Positions 1 through 9,353 are shown, numbered from the stretch's first letter. The stretch: DNA of 64,000 nucleotides from Ignavibacteriota bacterium (GCA_016708125.1 JADJGF010000001.1:2254001-2318000), one strand, 5' to 3'. Notes: a model not told the origin generated them from the letters alone. Translations and numbers: made by a program.

Positions 1-426
1 CATCCGCATGTATTTAAATCATTTTATCCGTTATCAAGAATAGTTGATATTTCTCAACCGGATCCAAAGCCGGCAAGGGAATTCAAATTTCTTGTTAATG
101 AATTTCTTGAACAAAAAAGTTTAGATCAAAAAAAATATAATTCAATTAAAAATCAATTAGAATGTTGGCGAGATAATCATATAAAATTACTTCCCATAAT
201 TACAAAAACCCCGATTCTAAAGGAGATAGAAACGCTTTCAGAAGATTTATCAAAAGCAGCAGAAATTGGATTGAAATCGCTAGACATTTTGTTAAATAAT
301 TCCAAAGCTGATGAAAAATGGAAATCCGAAAGCAACGAAATTTTAAATAGCATAGAAAAACCAAGAGGAGAAGTTGAGTTAGCCGTAAAAAAATCAATAG
401 AAAAATTATTTCAAAAAGTAGAATAA
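1..426 (+). CDS. C-terminal part of a probable GH20 beta-N-acetylhexosaminidase
   Basis: An open frame enters from the left edge and ends with TAA at 424-426, giving the last 141 residues of a protein whose start is outside the window. The visible part is mostly helical and charged. It contains a W-R-D-N element followed by 'LSEDLSKAAEIGLKSLDIL', an arrangement I recall from the helical tail of some Bacteroidota family 20 hexosaminidases. If so, it would release terminal N-acetylhexosamines from glycans. The catalytic (beta/alpha)8 barrel is not visible, so the family call is tentative. It sits 40 bp upstream of a secreted SGNH hydrolase on the same strand, which fits a carbohydrate-degradation cluster. 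Confidence 0.45.
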   Translation, partial: HPHVFKSFYPLSRIVDISQPDPKPAREFKFLVNEFLEQKSLDQKKYNSIKNQLECWRDNHIKLLPIITKTPILKEIETLSEDLSKAAEIGLKSLDILLNNSKADEKWKSESNEILNSIEKPRGEVELAVKKSIEKLFQKVE

Positions 427-466
427 TATTTACAGTGTTTAAAATTTTAAAAATTAAGGTACAAAA

Positions 467-1519
467 ATGAAAAAGTTAATTATGATTTGTTTTGTTTTTT
501 TATTTCAGTTATTAAATGCGCAACATATGGAAATTGTTGTTGAAGAAGGGGACACATTAATAATTCATCCAATTGGGGATTCGATAACCAGAGGCACAGT
601 TGGAATTACATATAGACAATATTTAAAGGAATTATTAAAGAATATTAACATTCCAATAAATTTTGTTGGTGAATGTATAAATGCCGCAAACTCCGGATCT
701 GTATGGGATGACTATCCAGAATTATTCAATATTTTAGAAGGTGATATTGAGCATGATGGTTATGGTGGACTTAGAATTGATCAACTTACTGATATGACAT
801 ATAATACTCGAGGTTATCCAAAGAAAACAATAGAGCAATTGGTGGAAGATAATCCTGCTGATATAATTTTATTAATGATTGGTACAAATGATATAATAAG
901 TAGCTATCAATTAAGTACTGCTCCAGCAAGATTAGATACAATAATAAGTAGAATATTAAGATCAATGAATGGACATTTAATAGTATCATCAATTCCACCC
1001 ACACCATTACCAATTGCAAATGGAAAAATACAAACATTAAATGCATCTATTCCAAGCATAGTTGATTCTCATTTAGTGCGAGGTGATAAAATTTCATTTA
1101 TTGATATTAATGCAATGATGGATAATGATGATATTTCTGATGATGCTTATCATCCCGATAGTTCAGGTTATGTTAAAATTGGAACTGGCTTTTATCAAGC
1201 AATTACAAACATTATTACTGATGTAAAGCAAGAAAAAAAAAACGATGAAACTCCGACAAAATTTGGATTAAAGCAGAATTATCCAAATCCGTTTAATCCC
1301 TCAACAAAAATTGTCTTTTCATTACCGGTAAAATCTCATGTATCCCTAAAAGTGTATGATATATTAGCAAATGAAATTGCAACTCTGGTTAATAGTGAGA
1401 AGGGTAAAGGCAACTATGAATTTAATTTTAATGCATCAAATCTAACAAGCGGTATATACTTTTACAGATTAATAACGGATAATTTTACCGAAACCAAACG
1501 AATGATTTTACTAAAATAA
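467..1519 (+). CDS. Secreted SGNH/GDSL hydrolase with type IX secretion sorting domain
   Basis: The 350-residue protein has a Sec signal peptide (residues 1-19, ending LLNAQ). An SGNH hydrolase domain follows with all blocks visible: block I PIGDSITRG with Ser39 as expected nucleophile, a block II Gly (GYGGLRIDQL), block III LLMIGTNDI with the Asn, and block V DDAYHPDSSG supplying the Asp/His pair. Residues from about 268 form a type A C-terminal sorting domain (QNYPNPFNPSTKI, ending TKRMILLK), so the protein is probably exported by the type IX system and anchored at or released from the surface. Family members are mainly carbohydrate esterases such as deacetylases; the substrate cannot be read here. 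The ATG follows an AT-rich leader with AAGG. Confidence 0.85.
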   Translation: MKKLIMICFVFLFQLLNAQHMEIVVEEGDTLIIHPIGDSITRGTVGITYRQYLKELLKNINIPINFVGECINAANSGSVWDDYPELFNILEGDIEHDGYGGLRIDQLTDMTYNTRGYPKKTIEQLVEDNPADIILLMIGTNDIISSYQLSTAPARLDTIISRILRSMNGHLIVSSIPPTPLPIANGKIQTLNASIPSIVDSHLVRGDKISFIDINAMMDNDDISDDAYHPDSSGYVKIGTGFYQAITNIITDVKQEKKNDETPTKFGLKQNYPNPFNPSTKIVFSLPVKSHVSLKVYDILANEIATLVNSEKGKGNYEFNFNASNLTSGIYFYRLITDNFTETKRMILLK

Positions 1520-1554
1520 ATTTTATTATTTAAAAGAAATTTAAAGAGGAATAT

Positions 1555-2571
1555 ATGAAAGCTCCCGTTGGATTTGGTCTAATTGGCTGTGGAATTTGGG
1601 GTGAAGTTCATGGATATACTTATGCGGTTTCGCCCAATTCAAAATTGGTTGCGATTTGCGATCAAAATTTAGATAGAGCTAAGAAATTAGAACAAAAATT
1701 TGATGTAAGTTATATTTACAATAATGTAGATGAATTATTAAAAAATGATGAGATTACTGCTGTTTCAATAGCAACTCCGGATTTTACTCATACTGAATTA
1801 ATTTGTGCGGCACTTGAAGCCGGTAAACATGTAATTGTTGAAAAACCCATGGCAACAACAATCGAAGACTGCAATAGAATTTTGAAGTTGCGAGATGAGA
1901 AGAAATTAAAACTGATGGTTAATTATAGCAATAGATGGAAAACGCCCTTTATTCATGTTAAAAGACTTATTACTTCCGGTGAACTTGGTGATTTAATGAT
2001 GGTAAATATTAAACTTAATGATACGATTTATGTCCCCACCAAAATGTTAAGCTGGGCTTCAAAATCAAACACACTACATTTTCTAGGAACTCATTTAATA
2101 GATTTAATTCGCTGGGTATCGCAATCGGAAATTAATAGAGTTTATTCAGTAAGCCGATCGGTTGTTTTAAAAAGTATGGGAATTGATACTCCAGATTTTT
2201 ATCAGTCAATTCTTGAACTAAACAATGGCGGAACAGTTTATATGGAAAATAACTGGATTATAGCCGAAAGTGCGCCGAGTATTTATGAATTTAAAGCTGA
2301 ATTTATCGGATCAAAATCAACTGTAAAAGTTGATATTAGTCATAATAGAATGATTGAAAAATATTCACCGGAAGGATCAGCAATGCTTGATGTAAATGAC
2401 AAATATGATTTAGCCGGTAATCCGCAAGGTCAAGTTTCCATTCAACATTTTATAGATTGTATTATAAACGATGCAACACCTTTGGTAACTGCAGAAGATG
2501 GGTTGGAAGCAACTAAAGTAGTAGTTGCTTTAGAAAAATCAGCTCAAACAAAACAACCAATTAATTTGTAA
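1555..2571 (+). CDS. Gfo/Idh/MocA family NAD(P)-dependent oxidoreductase
   Basis: The 338-residue protein starts with a Rossmann fold (GLIGCGIWGEVHG) and carries the family's EKP motif (VEKPMATT, about residue 97). The EKP lysine helps bind cofactor and substrate. The C-terminal half is the usual alpha/beta substrate domain. Such enzymes oxidise or reduce sugars, inositols or sugar acids in the cytoplasm. AGAGGA precedes the ATG with good spacing. The gene lies 35 bp after the SGNH hydrolase and 15 bp before a symporter, so it is probably part of a sugar or uronate uptake and catabolism operon. The exact substrate is unknown. Confidence 0.85.
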   Translation: MKAPVGFGLIGCGIWGEVHGYTYAVSPNSKLVAICDQNLDRAKKLEQKFDVSYIYNNVDELLKNDEITAVSIATPDFTHTELICAALEAGKHVIVEKPMATTIEDCNRILKLRDEKKLKLMVNYSNRWKTPFIHVKRLITSGELGDLMMVNIKLNDTIYVPTKMLSWASKSNTLHFLGTHLIDLIRWVSQSEINRVYSVSRSVVLKSMGIDTPDFYQSILELNNGGTVYMENNWIIAESAPSIYEFKAEFIGSKSTVKVDISHNRMIEKYSPEGSAMLDVNDKYDLAGNPQGQVSIQHFIDCIINDATPLVTAEDGLEATKVVVALEKSAQTKQPINL

Positions 2572-2586
2572 TTCAAAAACAAATAA

Positions 2587-4023
2587 ATGTTAGAACTTAA
2601 CCTTAATTGGATACTTATAATTAGTTTTCTTTTACTAAGCCTTGCAATTGGAATTTGGGCAAGCAGGGGGAAAGATGAACATATTGATGATTTTCTTGTT
2701 GCCGGAAGAAAGATAAAGTCTTTATGGGGATTAGCCACTTTAAGCAGTACCGAAATGGGTTTGGTAACTATTGTCTATTTTTCGCAAGAAGCTTTTCAAA
2801 ATGGATTTGTAGCTTTAGTTACTGCTTTTATTGCCGCAATAACAATGTGGATTATTGGCAAAACCGGTTTTGTAATTGAAAAATTACGTGCCTTAGAAGT
2901 AAGAACCGTACCGGAATATTTCTCATTACGTTATTCAAATAATATTAGAATTATTGCCGGAATATTAACATTTCTAACCGGAGTTCTTAACTTGGGAATA
3001 TTTCTTCAGGTTGAAGGAAGATTTCTGTGTATAATACTTGGTTTGCCAATTGATAGTCTACCTATTGTTATGGGAGTTTTACTAATTTTTGTAATCATTT
3101 ATACTTCGCTTGGCGGAATGTATTCTGTTATTGTTACAGACGTTTTTCAATTTTTTCTGATTCTATTGGGAATAGTCATTACTTCATATTTTGCATTTGG
3201 ACAAGCCGGAGGAATTACTGGAATGGTTGAAGCGGTAAATACAAATATTGGTCAGTTGGGATTTGATGTATTTCATTCTCCCAAATATGGAATTGTATTT
3301 ATTATTTGGACAACGCTTTATTATATAAGCGGATGGTCATCTTGGCAACCGGTTGTGCAAAGAACACTAAGCATGGAAAGTGTAAAATCCGCTCTTAAGT
3401 TATTTAGAATAACAAGTGTATTTATGTTCTTTAGAGCAAGTATGCCAATTTTATGGGGAATCGCTGCTCTTGCAATTTTAGGAAAAGTTGAAAATACTCA
3501 AACTGCTTTACCAGTAATGCTATTAAAAGTAATTCCAACTTGGATGCTGGGCTTTATAATAATAGGATTTTTAGCAGCTTCAATGTCAACGTACGATAGT
3601 TATTTACTTTCTTTCAGTGCCATTTTAACTCAAGATATTATTAGTCCAATTATTAAAAAGGAAATTCAAGATAATAAAAGAATTCTGTTTACCAGAATAG
3701 GAATTATCATTATTGGTTTATTCATTTTCTTTTGGGGTGTTTATTATGAATTTACTGATACAGTTTTTAGAATTATAGTTTTAACCGGATCGCTTTCCTA
3801 TGCTGGAATTATCAGTAGTTTAACTGCCGGCATTTATTGGAAAAAGGCTAATGCTTTTGGTGCATATTTAGCGTTTATTTTAAGTGCGTTACCGCCAATT
3901 TATTCATTAATAAATACAGAAATTGATCCGGTTAATGCGGGTTTGTTAAGTTTTATACTTGCTCCAATTGGAATGATTGCAGGTACTTTATTTTTCAGTT
4001 CAAAAACAAAAAATGTAAAATAA
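2587..4023 (+). CDS. Sodium:solute symporter (SSS family)
   Basis: The 478-residue polytopic membrane protein has about 13 hydrophobic segments. It has the SSS-family N-terminus (ASRGKDEHIDDFLVAGR followed by an LSSTEMG segment) and the conserved internal segment YTSLGGMYSVIVTDVFQFF. It would import a sugar, sugar acid or similar solute with sodium across the inner membrane. It sits 15 bp behind the Gfo/Idh/MocA gene and 26 bp before the lyase, so its cargo is probably the product of the exported glycan-cleaving enzymes encoded around it. Confidence 0.87.
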   Translation: MLELNLNWILIISFLLLSLAIGIWASRGKDEHIDDFLVAGRKIKSLWGLATLSSTEMGLVTIVYFSQEAFQNGFVALVTAFIAAITMWIIGKTGFVIEKLRALEVRTVPEYFSLRYSNNIRIIAGILTFLTGVLNLGIFLQVEGRFLCIILGLPIDSLPIVMGVLLIFVIIYTSLGGMYSVIVTDVFQFFLILLGIVITSYFAFGQAGGITGMVEAVNTNIGQLGFDVFHSPKYGIVFIIWTTLYYISGWSSWQPVVQRTLSMESVKSALKLFRITSVFMFFRASMPILWGIAALAILGKVENTQTALPVMLLKVIPTWMLGFIIIGFLAASMSTYDSYLLSFSAILTQDIISPIIKKEIQDNKRILFTRIGIIIIGLFIFFWGVYYEFTDTVFRIIVLTGSLSYAGIISSLTAGIYWKKANAFGAYLAFILSALPPIYSLINTEIDPVNAGLLSFILAPIGMIAGTLFFSSKTKNVK

Positions 4024-4049
4024 TATTTCTATAAAGTTGGAGATTATTG

Positions 4050-5852
4050 ATGAACGGGAATTTTTCAAATAATTATTCAAGAAGAAATTTTATAAAAAAA
4101 TCCTTATTAGGCACAGGTATTGTTGTCTCCGGATCCTTGTTCCCGCAAATTATTAATGCAAAAAAAATATCTAGTTCTTCAAATGATTTGAATAATCTGG
4201 ACGAAGGTAATTTCCCGTTCTATAGTTTTATAAATGAATATAGTTTCGGGGAATTTATTCCCAAAGACCAAGGCGGAAAGTTTATTCAAATGGAATTACT
4301 TGGTACCGAAAAGGATGAGGAAATAGTAGAACTAATAAATAAAGAATTTATTGATAATCATTTAGGTGTTCCAAACGATTGGGGTATTTTTGAAAAAACA
4401 GAACTTGAAAAAAGTGTTTGGTTTAATAGATTTTACTATCTACCCTCATTTGCCAGATTGTATTTTATTGATAAAAATCCAACTCATTTAAAATTTATGA
4501 TGGAATTATTAAGAAATTGGATAAAAGAAAATCCGGTAGAAGGTCCGTCTAAATCTAAATACAATTGGTTTGATATGCAGGTTGCATGGAGATCAATAAA
4601 TTTATCTTGGTGCTATTATTTAGGAAAAGAAGGTTTAACCGATTCTGATAAAGAAGTTATTTATAATTTACAGCGACATCATGCTAAAATTCTAATGAAA
4701 GATTTTGGTAAAAAGGAATTAAACGAATTTAATCACCAATCTCATGGAGCCCTTGCAATTCTATATTTGACAATTTTATTCCCGTCAATTCCAGAAGCAA
4801 AAGAACTTTTGCAGACCGGAATTAAAATTATTAATCATCATGTAAAAAATGCTTTTTATGAAGACGGTGGAAATGTTGAACAAATGTTTGGTTATTATCC
4901 TTTTATGACAAGTGTATTCAGAGATGTTTATTTACTTTTTAGAGAAAATAATGTTGGTGATTCAGAGCAAATTCGTCCACTATTAAAGAAAATGTATAAT
5001 TACTTAAAAGTTATTGCACAGCCGGATAATACTGTTCCCCCAATAAATGATTCATATGAAGAAACGGTTTCTTTTATTTTACCAACTTTGACCGGAATAA
5101 TTGGCAATAACAATTTACCCTTGGTAGAACAATCAACATATTTTAAAGATTCACAAATTGGTGTAATTAGATCAAATCCAAATTCTAAAAATTCTTGGTA
5201 TATAAATTTCAATGCTGCAAAACTTATTGGATCGCACTGCCATGCAGGAAGATTAGCGTTTAACTTTTGGCTTAACAATAAACCAATATTAACTGATAGC
5301 GGCTGTTGCAATTATGATAATCCTTTACTTGTTAATTGGTACAGAACCTCTGAAGCTCATAATACTGTATTAATAAATGGAAAAAGTGATTATGAAACAT
5401 CTCGAAAAGAAATTCAATGGGCTGCCAAAAGATATACAGAAAATAATATTCAGAAATTTATTATAAGTGATGAATACAAGCTGTGTCGAATGATTTCGCC
5501 GGAAACTGATGCTACGAATTCAGGTATTAGATGGACAAGGGATGTAATACTTGTTATTGATAAATATTTAGTAATTCATGATTATTTTGATACAAATAAC
5601 GAAAATGATTATGAAACAATTTTCAGATTTGATAAATGTAAAGTAACTCAACAGTTAGGAACTAATAATTTAATAATAAGCAATGATGAAAAAATACTTC
5701 TAACTTCTTTAACAAATGCAAAATCAATAGAATTAAAATTTTCTAAAGATTACTTAAGTAAACATGCTGAAAATATTATAACAGATACAGCAAAATACTT
5801 AACAAAAGGAAATGGTAAAATTCATAATTCATATATAATTTGTTCTATGTAA
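4050..5852 (+). CDS. Tat-exported heparinase II/III-like polysaccharide lyase, interrupted near its C-terminus
   Basis: The 600-residue product has a twin-arginine signal (SRRNFIKKS with R11/R12, then a hydrophobic stretch), an alpha/alpha-toroid domain and a heparinase II/III beta-sandwich domain. Visible conserved elements are FNHQSHGAL (Asn/His), GYYPFM (Tyr) and SHCHAGRLAFNFW (His), typical of lyases that beta-eliminate uronic-acid polysaccharides. I start at ATG 4050 rather than the upstream TTG (4047) because GGAG lies 7 bases before it. The reading frame ends at TAA 5850, but the next 52 codons stay open in the same frame and look like the missing C-terminal strands, so the gene is probably nonsense-truncated or carries a sequencing error. 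Confidence 0.8.
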   Translation: MNGNFSNNYSRRNFIKKSLLGTGIVVSGSLFPQIINAKKISSSSNDLNNLDEGNFPFYSFINEYSFGEFIPKDQGGKFIQMELLGTEKDEEIVELINKEFIDNHLGVPNDWGIFEKTELEKSVWFNRFYYLPSFARLYFIDKNPTHLKFMMELLRNWIKENPVEGPSKSKYNWFDMQVAWRSINLSWCYYLGKEGLTDSDKEVIYNLQRHHAKILMKDFGKKELNEFNHQSHGALAILYLTILFPSIPEAKELLQTGIKIINHHVKNAFYEDGGNVEQMFGYYPFMTSVFRDVYLLFRENNVGDSEQIRPLLKKMYNYLKVIAQPDNTVPPINDSYEETVSFILPTLTGIIGNNNLPLVEQSTYFKDSQIGVIRSNPNSKNSWYINFNAAKLIGSHCHAGRLAFNFWLNNKPILTDSGCCNYDNPLLVNWYRTSEAHNTVLINGKSDYETSRKEIQWAAKRYTENNIQKFIISDEYKLCRMISPETDATNSGIRWTRDVILVIDKYLVIHDYFDTNNENDYETIFRFDKCKVTQQLGTNNLIISNDEKILLTSLTNAKSIELKFSKDYLSKHAENIITDTAKYLTKGNGKIHNSYIICSM

Positions 5853-6011
5853 AACCTAAATGATAATGGAATTTTTAATATTTGTTCATCTCATAGTGTA
5901 ATTGAAAATGGTTACATTATCGAAATATCGGATTCAGATCAAAAAGTACAAATAATTTTTACAAATGAAGAAATTGATGTGAATATTGTTCAGTTGAAAG
6001 GCTTTAATTGA
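5853..6011 (+). pseudogene. In-frame continuation of the heparinase-like gene behind its TAA
   Basis: Directly after TAA 5850-5852 the same frame runs 52 codons to TGA 6009-6011. It reads as beta-strand-rich protein (for example ICSSHSVIENGYIIEISD) of the kind expected at the end of a heparinase II/III beta-sandwich. It has no start codon or ribosome binding site of its own. The simplest reading is that it is the detached C-terminus of the upstream lyase. Confidence 0.6.
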
Positions 6012-6489
6012 GACTGTAAAAATTTGTTTTTATTAAACATCAAACCCATTTCGCAAATTGATAGAAAAGTATTTTTTAAGAAATTTCGGAACCAATAACA
6101 TTTTATTGCATTGCTTTACTAACCAAATAAGTAAACTTATAATTCAATTAAACTCTATGTCTTCAGAAGAAGCAATAATTTTATATTCCAATCACCTTTT
6201 AAATAACTAAAACTAATAATGAGAATATTCAAAAATGAATTAATTTCATTAAGAAGTACTTACCACACTTAAAATTAACTCATGTTTTTGCTACTGTATT
6301 TTCGTTTCTAAAAAAATTAGAATCCGGTTTTCATACCAGACGGTACCGTCATTTTAATAGTCCGGTTTAAACTTATTTTCAGTAATGAAATGAAATTTAT
6401 TCGAGTAGATCCAGATCAGATTGGGGGTGGGTAATGGAACCTAAATCCTTGACAGCGATATTAAAATCTAAATTATATTTTTAAGTTAT
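6012..6489. other. Gene-poor stretch between convergent genes, holding one copy of a 43-bp repeat
   Basis: This 478-bp stretch separates the interrupted lyase from the convergent metallophosphoesterase. It has no supportable gene. A short open frame without a convincing start ends at 6210. The only recognisable element is the repeat at 6321..6363, which is shared with 33168..33210. Otherwise I see nothing here. Confidence 0.6.
6321..6363 (-). repeat. 43-bp dispersed repeat with perfect 12-bp palindrome, copy 1
   Basis: 41 of 43 bases match 33168..33210. The core is the perfect palindrome GACGGTACCGTC at 6339..6350, followed outward by TGGTATGAAAACCGG on the minus strand. Read on the minus strand it can encode TVPSGMKTG followed by a stop, the same peptide that ends the truncated primase fragment at 33164. 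It could be a recombination or insertion footprint. Confidence 0.8.
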
Positions 6490-7362
6490 TTAGTCTTGCA
6501 ATTCCATATCAAATTTTGCGGATATGATTTTCATCAAATCTGTATCTAAGTAATTCAAAAAATGGATATCATCTTCATTATCAATAGATCCTCCGGCATT
6601 AAAAAAATCTATCCCTAATCTTGAATAGTTTTTATTCTCATGGCTATGACCATGCAGTACTAAACCAATTTCATTTTTGGTAAACAATTTAAGAAGTTTT
6701 TTCTTCCCTCTAAGTTTTAATGTGTATCCTTCAATTTTATTCCATAAATCATTACTTGAACTTTTTGCCTCAAAATTATTTTTATAAAAATGATGATGTG
6801 ATAAGATTATTTTTTTGTGTTTTTCAATTCTTTTATCACTCAAAATCAACTTTATATTTGTGAATTCTTGTTTAGAAACTCTTCCATTTGATGCAAAGGG
6901 ATTTTTTATTACGGAATAAACGTCATTTGTATTAATTCCGATTAAAACAATATCATCAATAATTTTTGCAAAAGGGAATACACTTCCATCTTCAGGGAAA
7001 ATACAATCAATAAATAATTCTTCAAAGTAATTTACAAATCGCAAAACTTGATCATTATAATTTGTCGTTTTGCATCTTTCGGGAAAATTTATTAAATCCT
7101 TAACAGAATAAACGCCGCCAAAAATATCATGATTTCCAATTATAACGGTTGTTTTCTTTGAATCAAGTAAATTAAAATCTTTTAAAATATTTCTAAAAAT
7201 CTTAAAACTCTCCTCATCCGCATCGTGTGCAATATCGCCGGTTACAATTAAATGATCAAATCCATCAATTACGGCTTGAGTTAAAGCAGTTCGTGTCTTC
7301 TCAATATTATTTTTATGATAGTATGGATTTAAGTGAAGGTCGGATAAATGTAATATTCTCAT
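6490..7362 (-). CDS. Calcineurin-like metallophosphoesterase
   Basis: The 290-residue cytoplasmic protein has the full dinuclear metal signature: SDLHL (Asp8, His10), VTGDIAHD, IIGNHDIFG, LSHHHF and LHGHSHEN. Family members hydrolyse phosphodiesters or phosphomonoesters such as nucleotide sugars, lipid phosphates or cyclic nucleotides; the substrate is not evident. It has no signal peptide or membrane segment. The gene is divergent from the 10-kb operon starting at 7548, and the intergenic region holds a Pho-box-like array. A role in phosphate scavenging or lipid turnover is possible but is inferred from position only. Confidence 0.85.
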   Translation of the reverse strand: MRILHLSDLHLNPYYHKNNIEKTRTALTQAVIDGFDHLIVTGDIAHDADEESFKIFRNILKDFNLLDSKKTTVIIGNHDIFGGVYSVKDLINFPERCKTTNYNDQVLRFVNYFEELFIDCIFPEDGSVFPFAKIIDDIVLIGINTNDVYSVIKNPFASNGRVSKQEFTNIKLILSDKRIEKHKKIILSHHHFYKNNFEAKSSSNDLWNKIEGYTLKLRGKKKLLKLFTKNEIGLVLHGHSHENKNYSRLGIDFFNAGGSIDNEDDIHFLNYLDTDLMKIISAKFDMELQD

Positions 7363-7459
7363 TTCTATAAAAAGTTTTTACAAAAGTAAAATTTGAATGT
7401 TAACTTAATTTTATCCCAATATTAATTTAATTTTAACAAAACGAATTCCAACAAAATTT

Positions 7460-7503
7460 CTTAATCATTTCTTAACATCAAAGTAATTATTCAGTAACAT
7501 ATT
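7460..7503 (+). promoter_or_regulatory. Pho-box-like array (four units, 11-bp phase) upstream of the 7548 operon
   Basis: The seven-base units CTTAATC (7460), CTTAACA (7471), AGTAATT (7482) and AGTAACA (7493) are spaced exactly 11 bp apart and point toward the gene at 7548, whose ATG is about 48 bp from the last unit. PhoB/PhoP-type response regulators bind such 11-bp direct repeats. The last two units are weaker than those at 22088 and 24792. A further two-unit pair in the same phase lies at 7421 and 7432. Confidence 0.5.
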
Positions 7504-7547
7504 CAAACTAAATTTCCACAATCAAAAATCAACTCCTAATTGGTTTT

Positions 7548-8555
7548 ATGCGAAACAAAGCGTTATTTATTTGCGGCTCCATGAATCAGACCACAATGAT
7601 GCACAAAATATCGAAGCATCTATTGGGGTTTGATTCATATTTTACTCCGTTTTATGATGATGGAACAATTGGATATTTGGCGGAAAAAGGATTTTTGGAA
7701 TTCACAATTTTGGGTAAAAAGGTTAGACGAAAAACGGAAAATTACCTTATAAATAATAAATTAAATATTGATCCGGATAAAAGAAACAATGAATATGATT
7801 TAGTATTTACATGCTCTGATTTAATTATTCCGCATAATATAAAGCATAATAAAATCATTCTGGTGCAAGAGGGAATGACTGATCCGGAAAATTTGATGTA
7901 TTATTTTGCAAAATATTTTGGATTTCCTCGTTATTTAGCAAGCACTTCTACAACTGGTTTATCCGATGCTTATAAATTATTTTTTGTTGCTTCGGAAGGT
8001 TATAAAAATCTTTTTATTAAAAAAGGTGTAAATCCGGATAAAATTGTTGTAACCGGAATTCCAAATTTTGATAATGTAAACGAGTTTACTGAAAATGATT
8101 TTCCATATAAGAATTTTGTTTTAGTTGCCACTTCAGATTCCCGCGAAACATTTAAGTATGAAAATCGAAAGAAATTTATTTTGGATGCATTAGAAATTGC
8201 TAATGGGCGTAGGCTTATATTCAAACTTCATCCAAACGAAAATTTTAATAGAGCAACAAAAGAAATTAAAAAATATGCTCCCGATGCTTTGGTTTATACG
8301 GATGAAAATATAAATCACATGATTGCAAATTGTGACGTACTAATTACAAAATATTCCACGGTTGTATATATTGGAATTGCATTAGGAAAAGAAGTCCATT
8401 CTTATTTCGATATAAATTTATTAAAAGAATTAACTCCAATTCAAAATGATGGAAAATCTGCCGAACTAATTGCACTTAAATCACTTGAATATTTTTACTC
8501 ACCTAACTTATCGTTAGAGATGAAAAATCTACAACTAGAATTGAGAAAGACATAA
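7548..8555 (+). CDS. GT-B-like glycosyl/glycerophosphotransferase or UDP-GlcNAc 2-epimerase-like protein
   Basis: The 335-residue protein has no signal peptide. Its fold signature is that of the GT-B superfamily: LVQEGMTDPE in the N-terminal lobe, a DKIVVTGIPNFDN linker, RRLIFKLHPNEN and a NCDVLITKYSTVVYIGIALGKEV segment. These resemble the CDP-glycerol glycerophosphotransferase and UDP-GlcNAc 2-epimerase families. I cannot tell which reaction it performs. As the first gene of an operon that makes a CMP-activated sugar acid, it may transfer that sugar or supply the precursor. The ATG is the first in frame, 48 bp after a Pho-box-like array. Confidence 0.6.
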   Translation: MRNKALFICGSMNQTTMMHKISKHLLGFDSYFTPFYDDGTIGYLAEKGFLEFTILGKKVRRKTENYLINNKLNIDPDKRNNEYDLVFTCSDLIIPHNIKHNKIILVQEGMTDPENLMYYFAKYFGFPRYLASTSTTGLSDAYKLFFVASEGYKNLFIKKGVNPDKIVVTGIPNFDNVNEFTENDFPYKNFVLVATSDSRETFKYENRKKFILDALEIANGRRLIFKLHPNENFNRATKEIKKYAPDALVYTDENINHMIANCDVLITKYSTVVYIGIALGKEVHSYFDINLLKELTPIQNDGKSAELIALKSLEYFYSPNLSLEMKNLQLELRKT

Positions 8556-8558
8556 GTC

Positions 8559-9353
8559 ATGTTAAAAATTGTAACTATAATTCAAGCTAGAACGGGATCA
8601 ACTCGTTTACCAAATAAAGTATTGTTTTACGCGGCAGGTAAACAATTGCTTTTACATATGGTTGAAAGAGTTAAAAAGTCAAAATATTCAGGCAGAGTAG
8701 TTGTAGCAACAACATCAAATGAAGAAGATAATATAATTGAAGAATTATGTGAGAAAAATAAAATTGACTTTTACAGAGGGCACTCAACTGATTTACTAGA
8801 TAGACATTATAAAACTGCGCTAAAATTTGATGCTGACATTGTGGTAAAAATTCCATCTGATTGTCCATTAATTGATCCTCAGATTATTGATCGTGTAATT
8901 GGATATTTTTTAGAAAATATTGATTCGTTTGATTTTGTAAGTAATTTACAACCGCCATCTTATCCAGATGGGAATGATGTTGAAGTTATGACAATGGATA
9001 CTCTACGATATATTTGGAAAGAAGCAAAAAAAGATTACGAACGAGAACACACAACTCCATATATCTGGAATCATCCCGATGTATTTGATATAGGTAATGT
9101 TAACTGGAATACGGGTTTTGATTTTTCAAAAAGCCACAGATGGACTTTGGACTACGAAGAAGATTATACATTTATACGAATGATCTATGAAGAATTATAT
9201 CACAACAATCCAAATTTTAGTTTATATGATATACTTGATCTGATTGAAAATAAACCATACTTAGGCAGAATTAATAATAAACACGTTGGAAAATTTTGGT
9301 ATAACGATCAAATAACAATTGCACCAAAAATGAGATTAGAATATGGACAATAA
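8559..9353 (+). CDS. SpsF-type cytidylyltransferase (CMP-sugar synthetase-like)
   Basis: The 264-residue protein opens with IIQARTGSTRLPNKVL, the nucleotide-binding signature of the cytidylyltransferase group that includes SpsF and CMP-sialate/CMP-Kdo synthetases, followed by VVVATTSNEED and KIPSDCPLIDP. It should activate a sugar acid, probably a 3-deoxy-ulosonic acid, with CTP in the cytoplasm. Three bases separate it from the upstream gene, and its end overlaps the transketolase N-subunit gene by 11 bp, so it is cotranscribed. The NeuB-like synthase and KdsC-like phosphatase downstream would supply the substrate. Confidence 0.8.
   Translation: MLKIVTIIQARTGSTRLPNKVLFYAAGKQLLLHMVERVKKSKYSGRVVVATTSNEEDNIIEELCEKNKIDFYRGHSTDLLDRHYKTALKFDADIVVKIPSDCPLIDPQIIDRVIGYFLENIDSFDFVSNLQPPSYPDGNDVEVMTMDTLRYIWKEAKKDYEREHTTPYIWNHPDVFDIGNVNWNTGFDFSKSHRWTLDYEEDYTFIRMIYEELYHNNPNFSLYDILDLIENKPYLGRINNKHVGKFWYNDQITIAPKMRLEYGQ

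Noticed and set aside
786..1046. 86-codon minus-strand frame inside the SGNH hydrolase gene
   Set aside because: Shadow of a clearly coding plus-strand gene; low-complexity Leu/Tyr-rich translation without family match.
6030..6210. Open frame of about 60 codons ending at TAA 6208, reading for example LIEKYFLRNFGTNN and MSSEEAIILYSNHL
   Set aside because: It looks protein-like but has no start codon near its beginning and no recognisable family; it could be another gene relic but cannot be supported.
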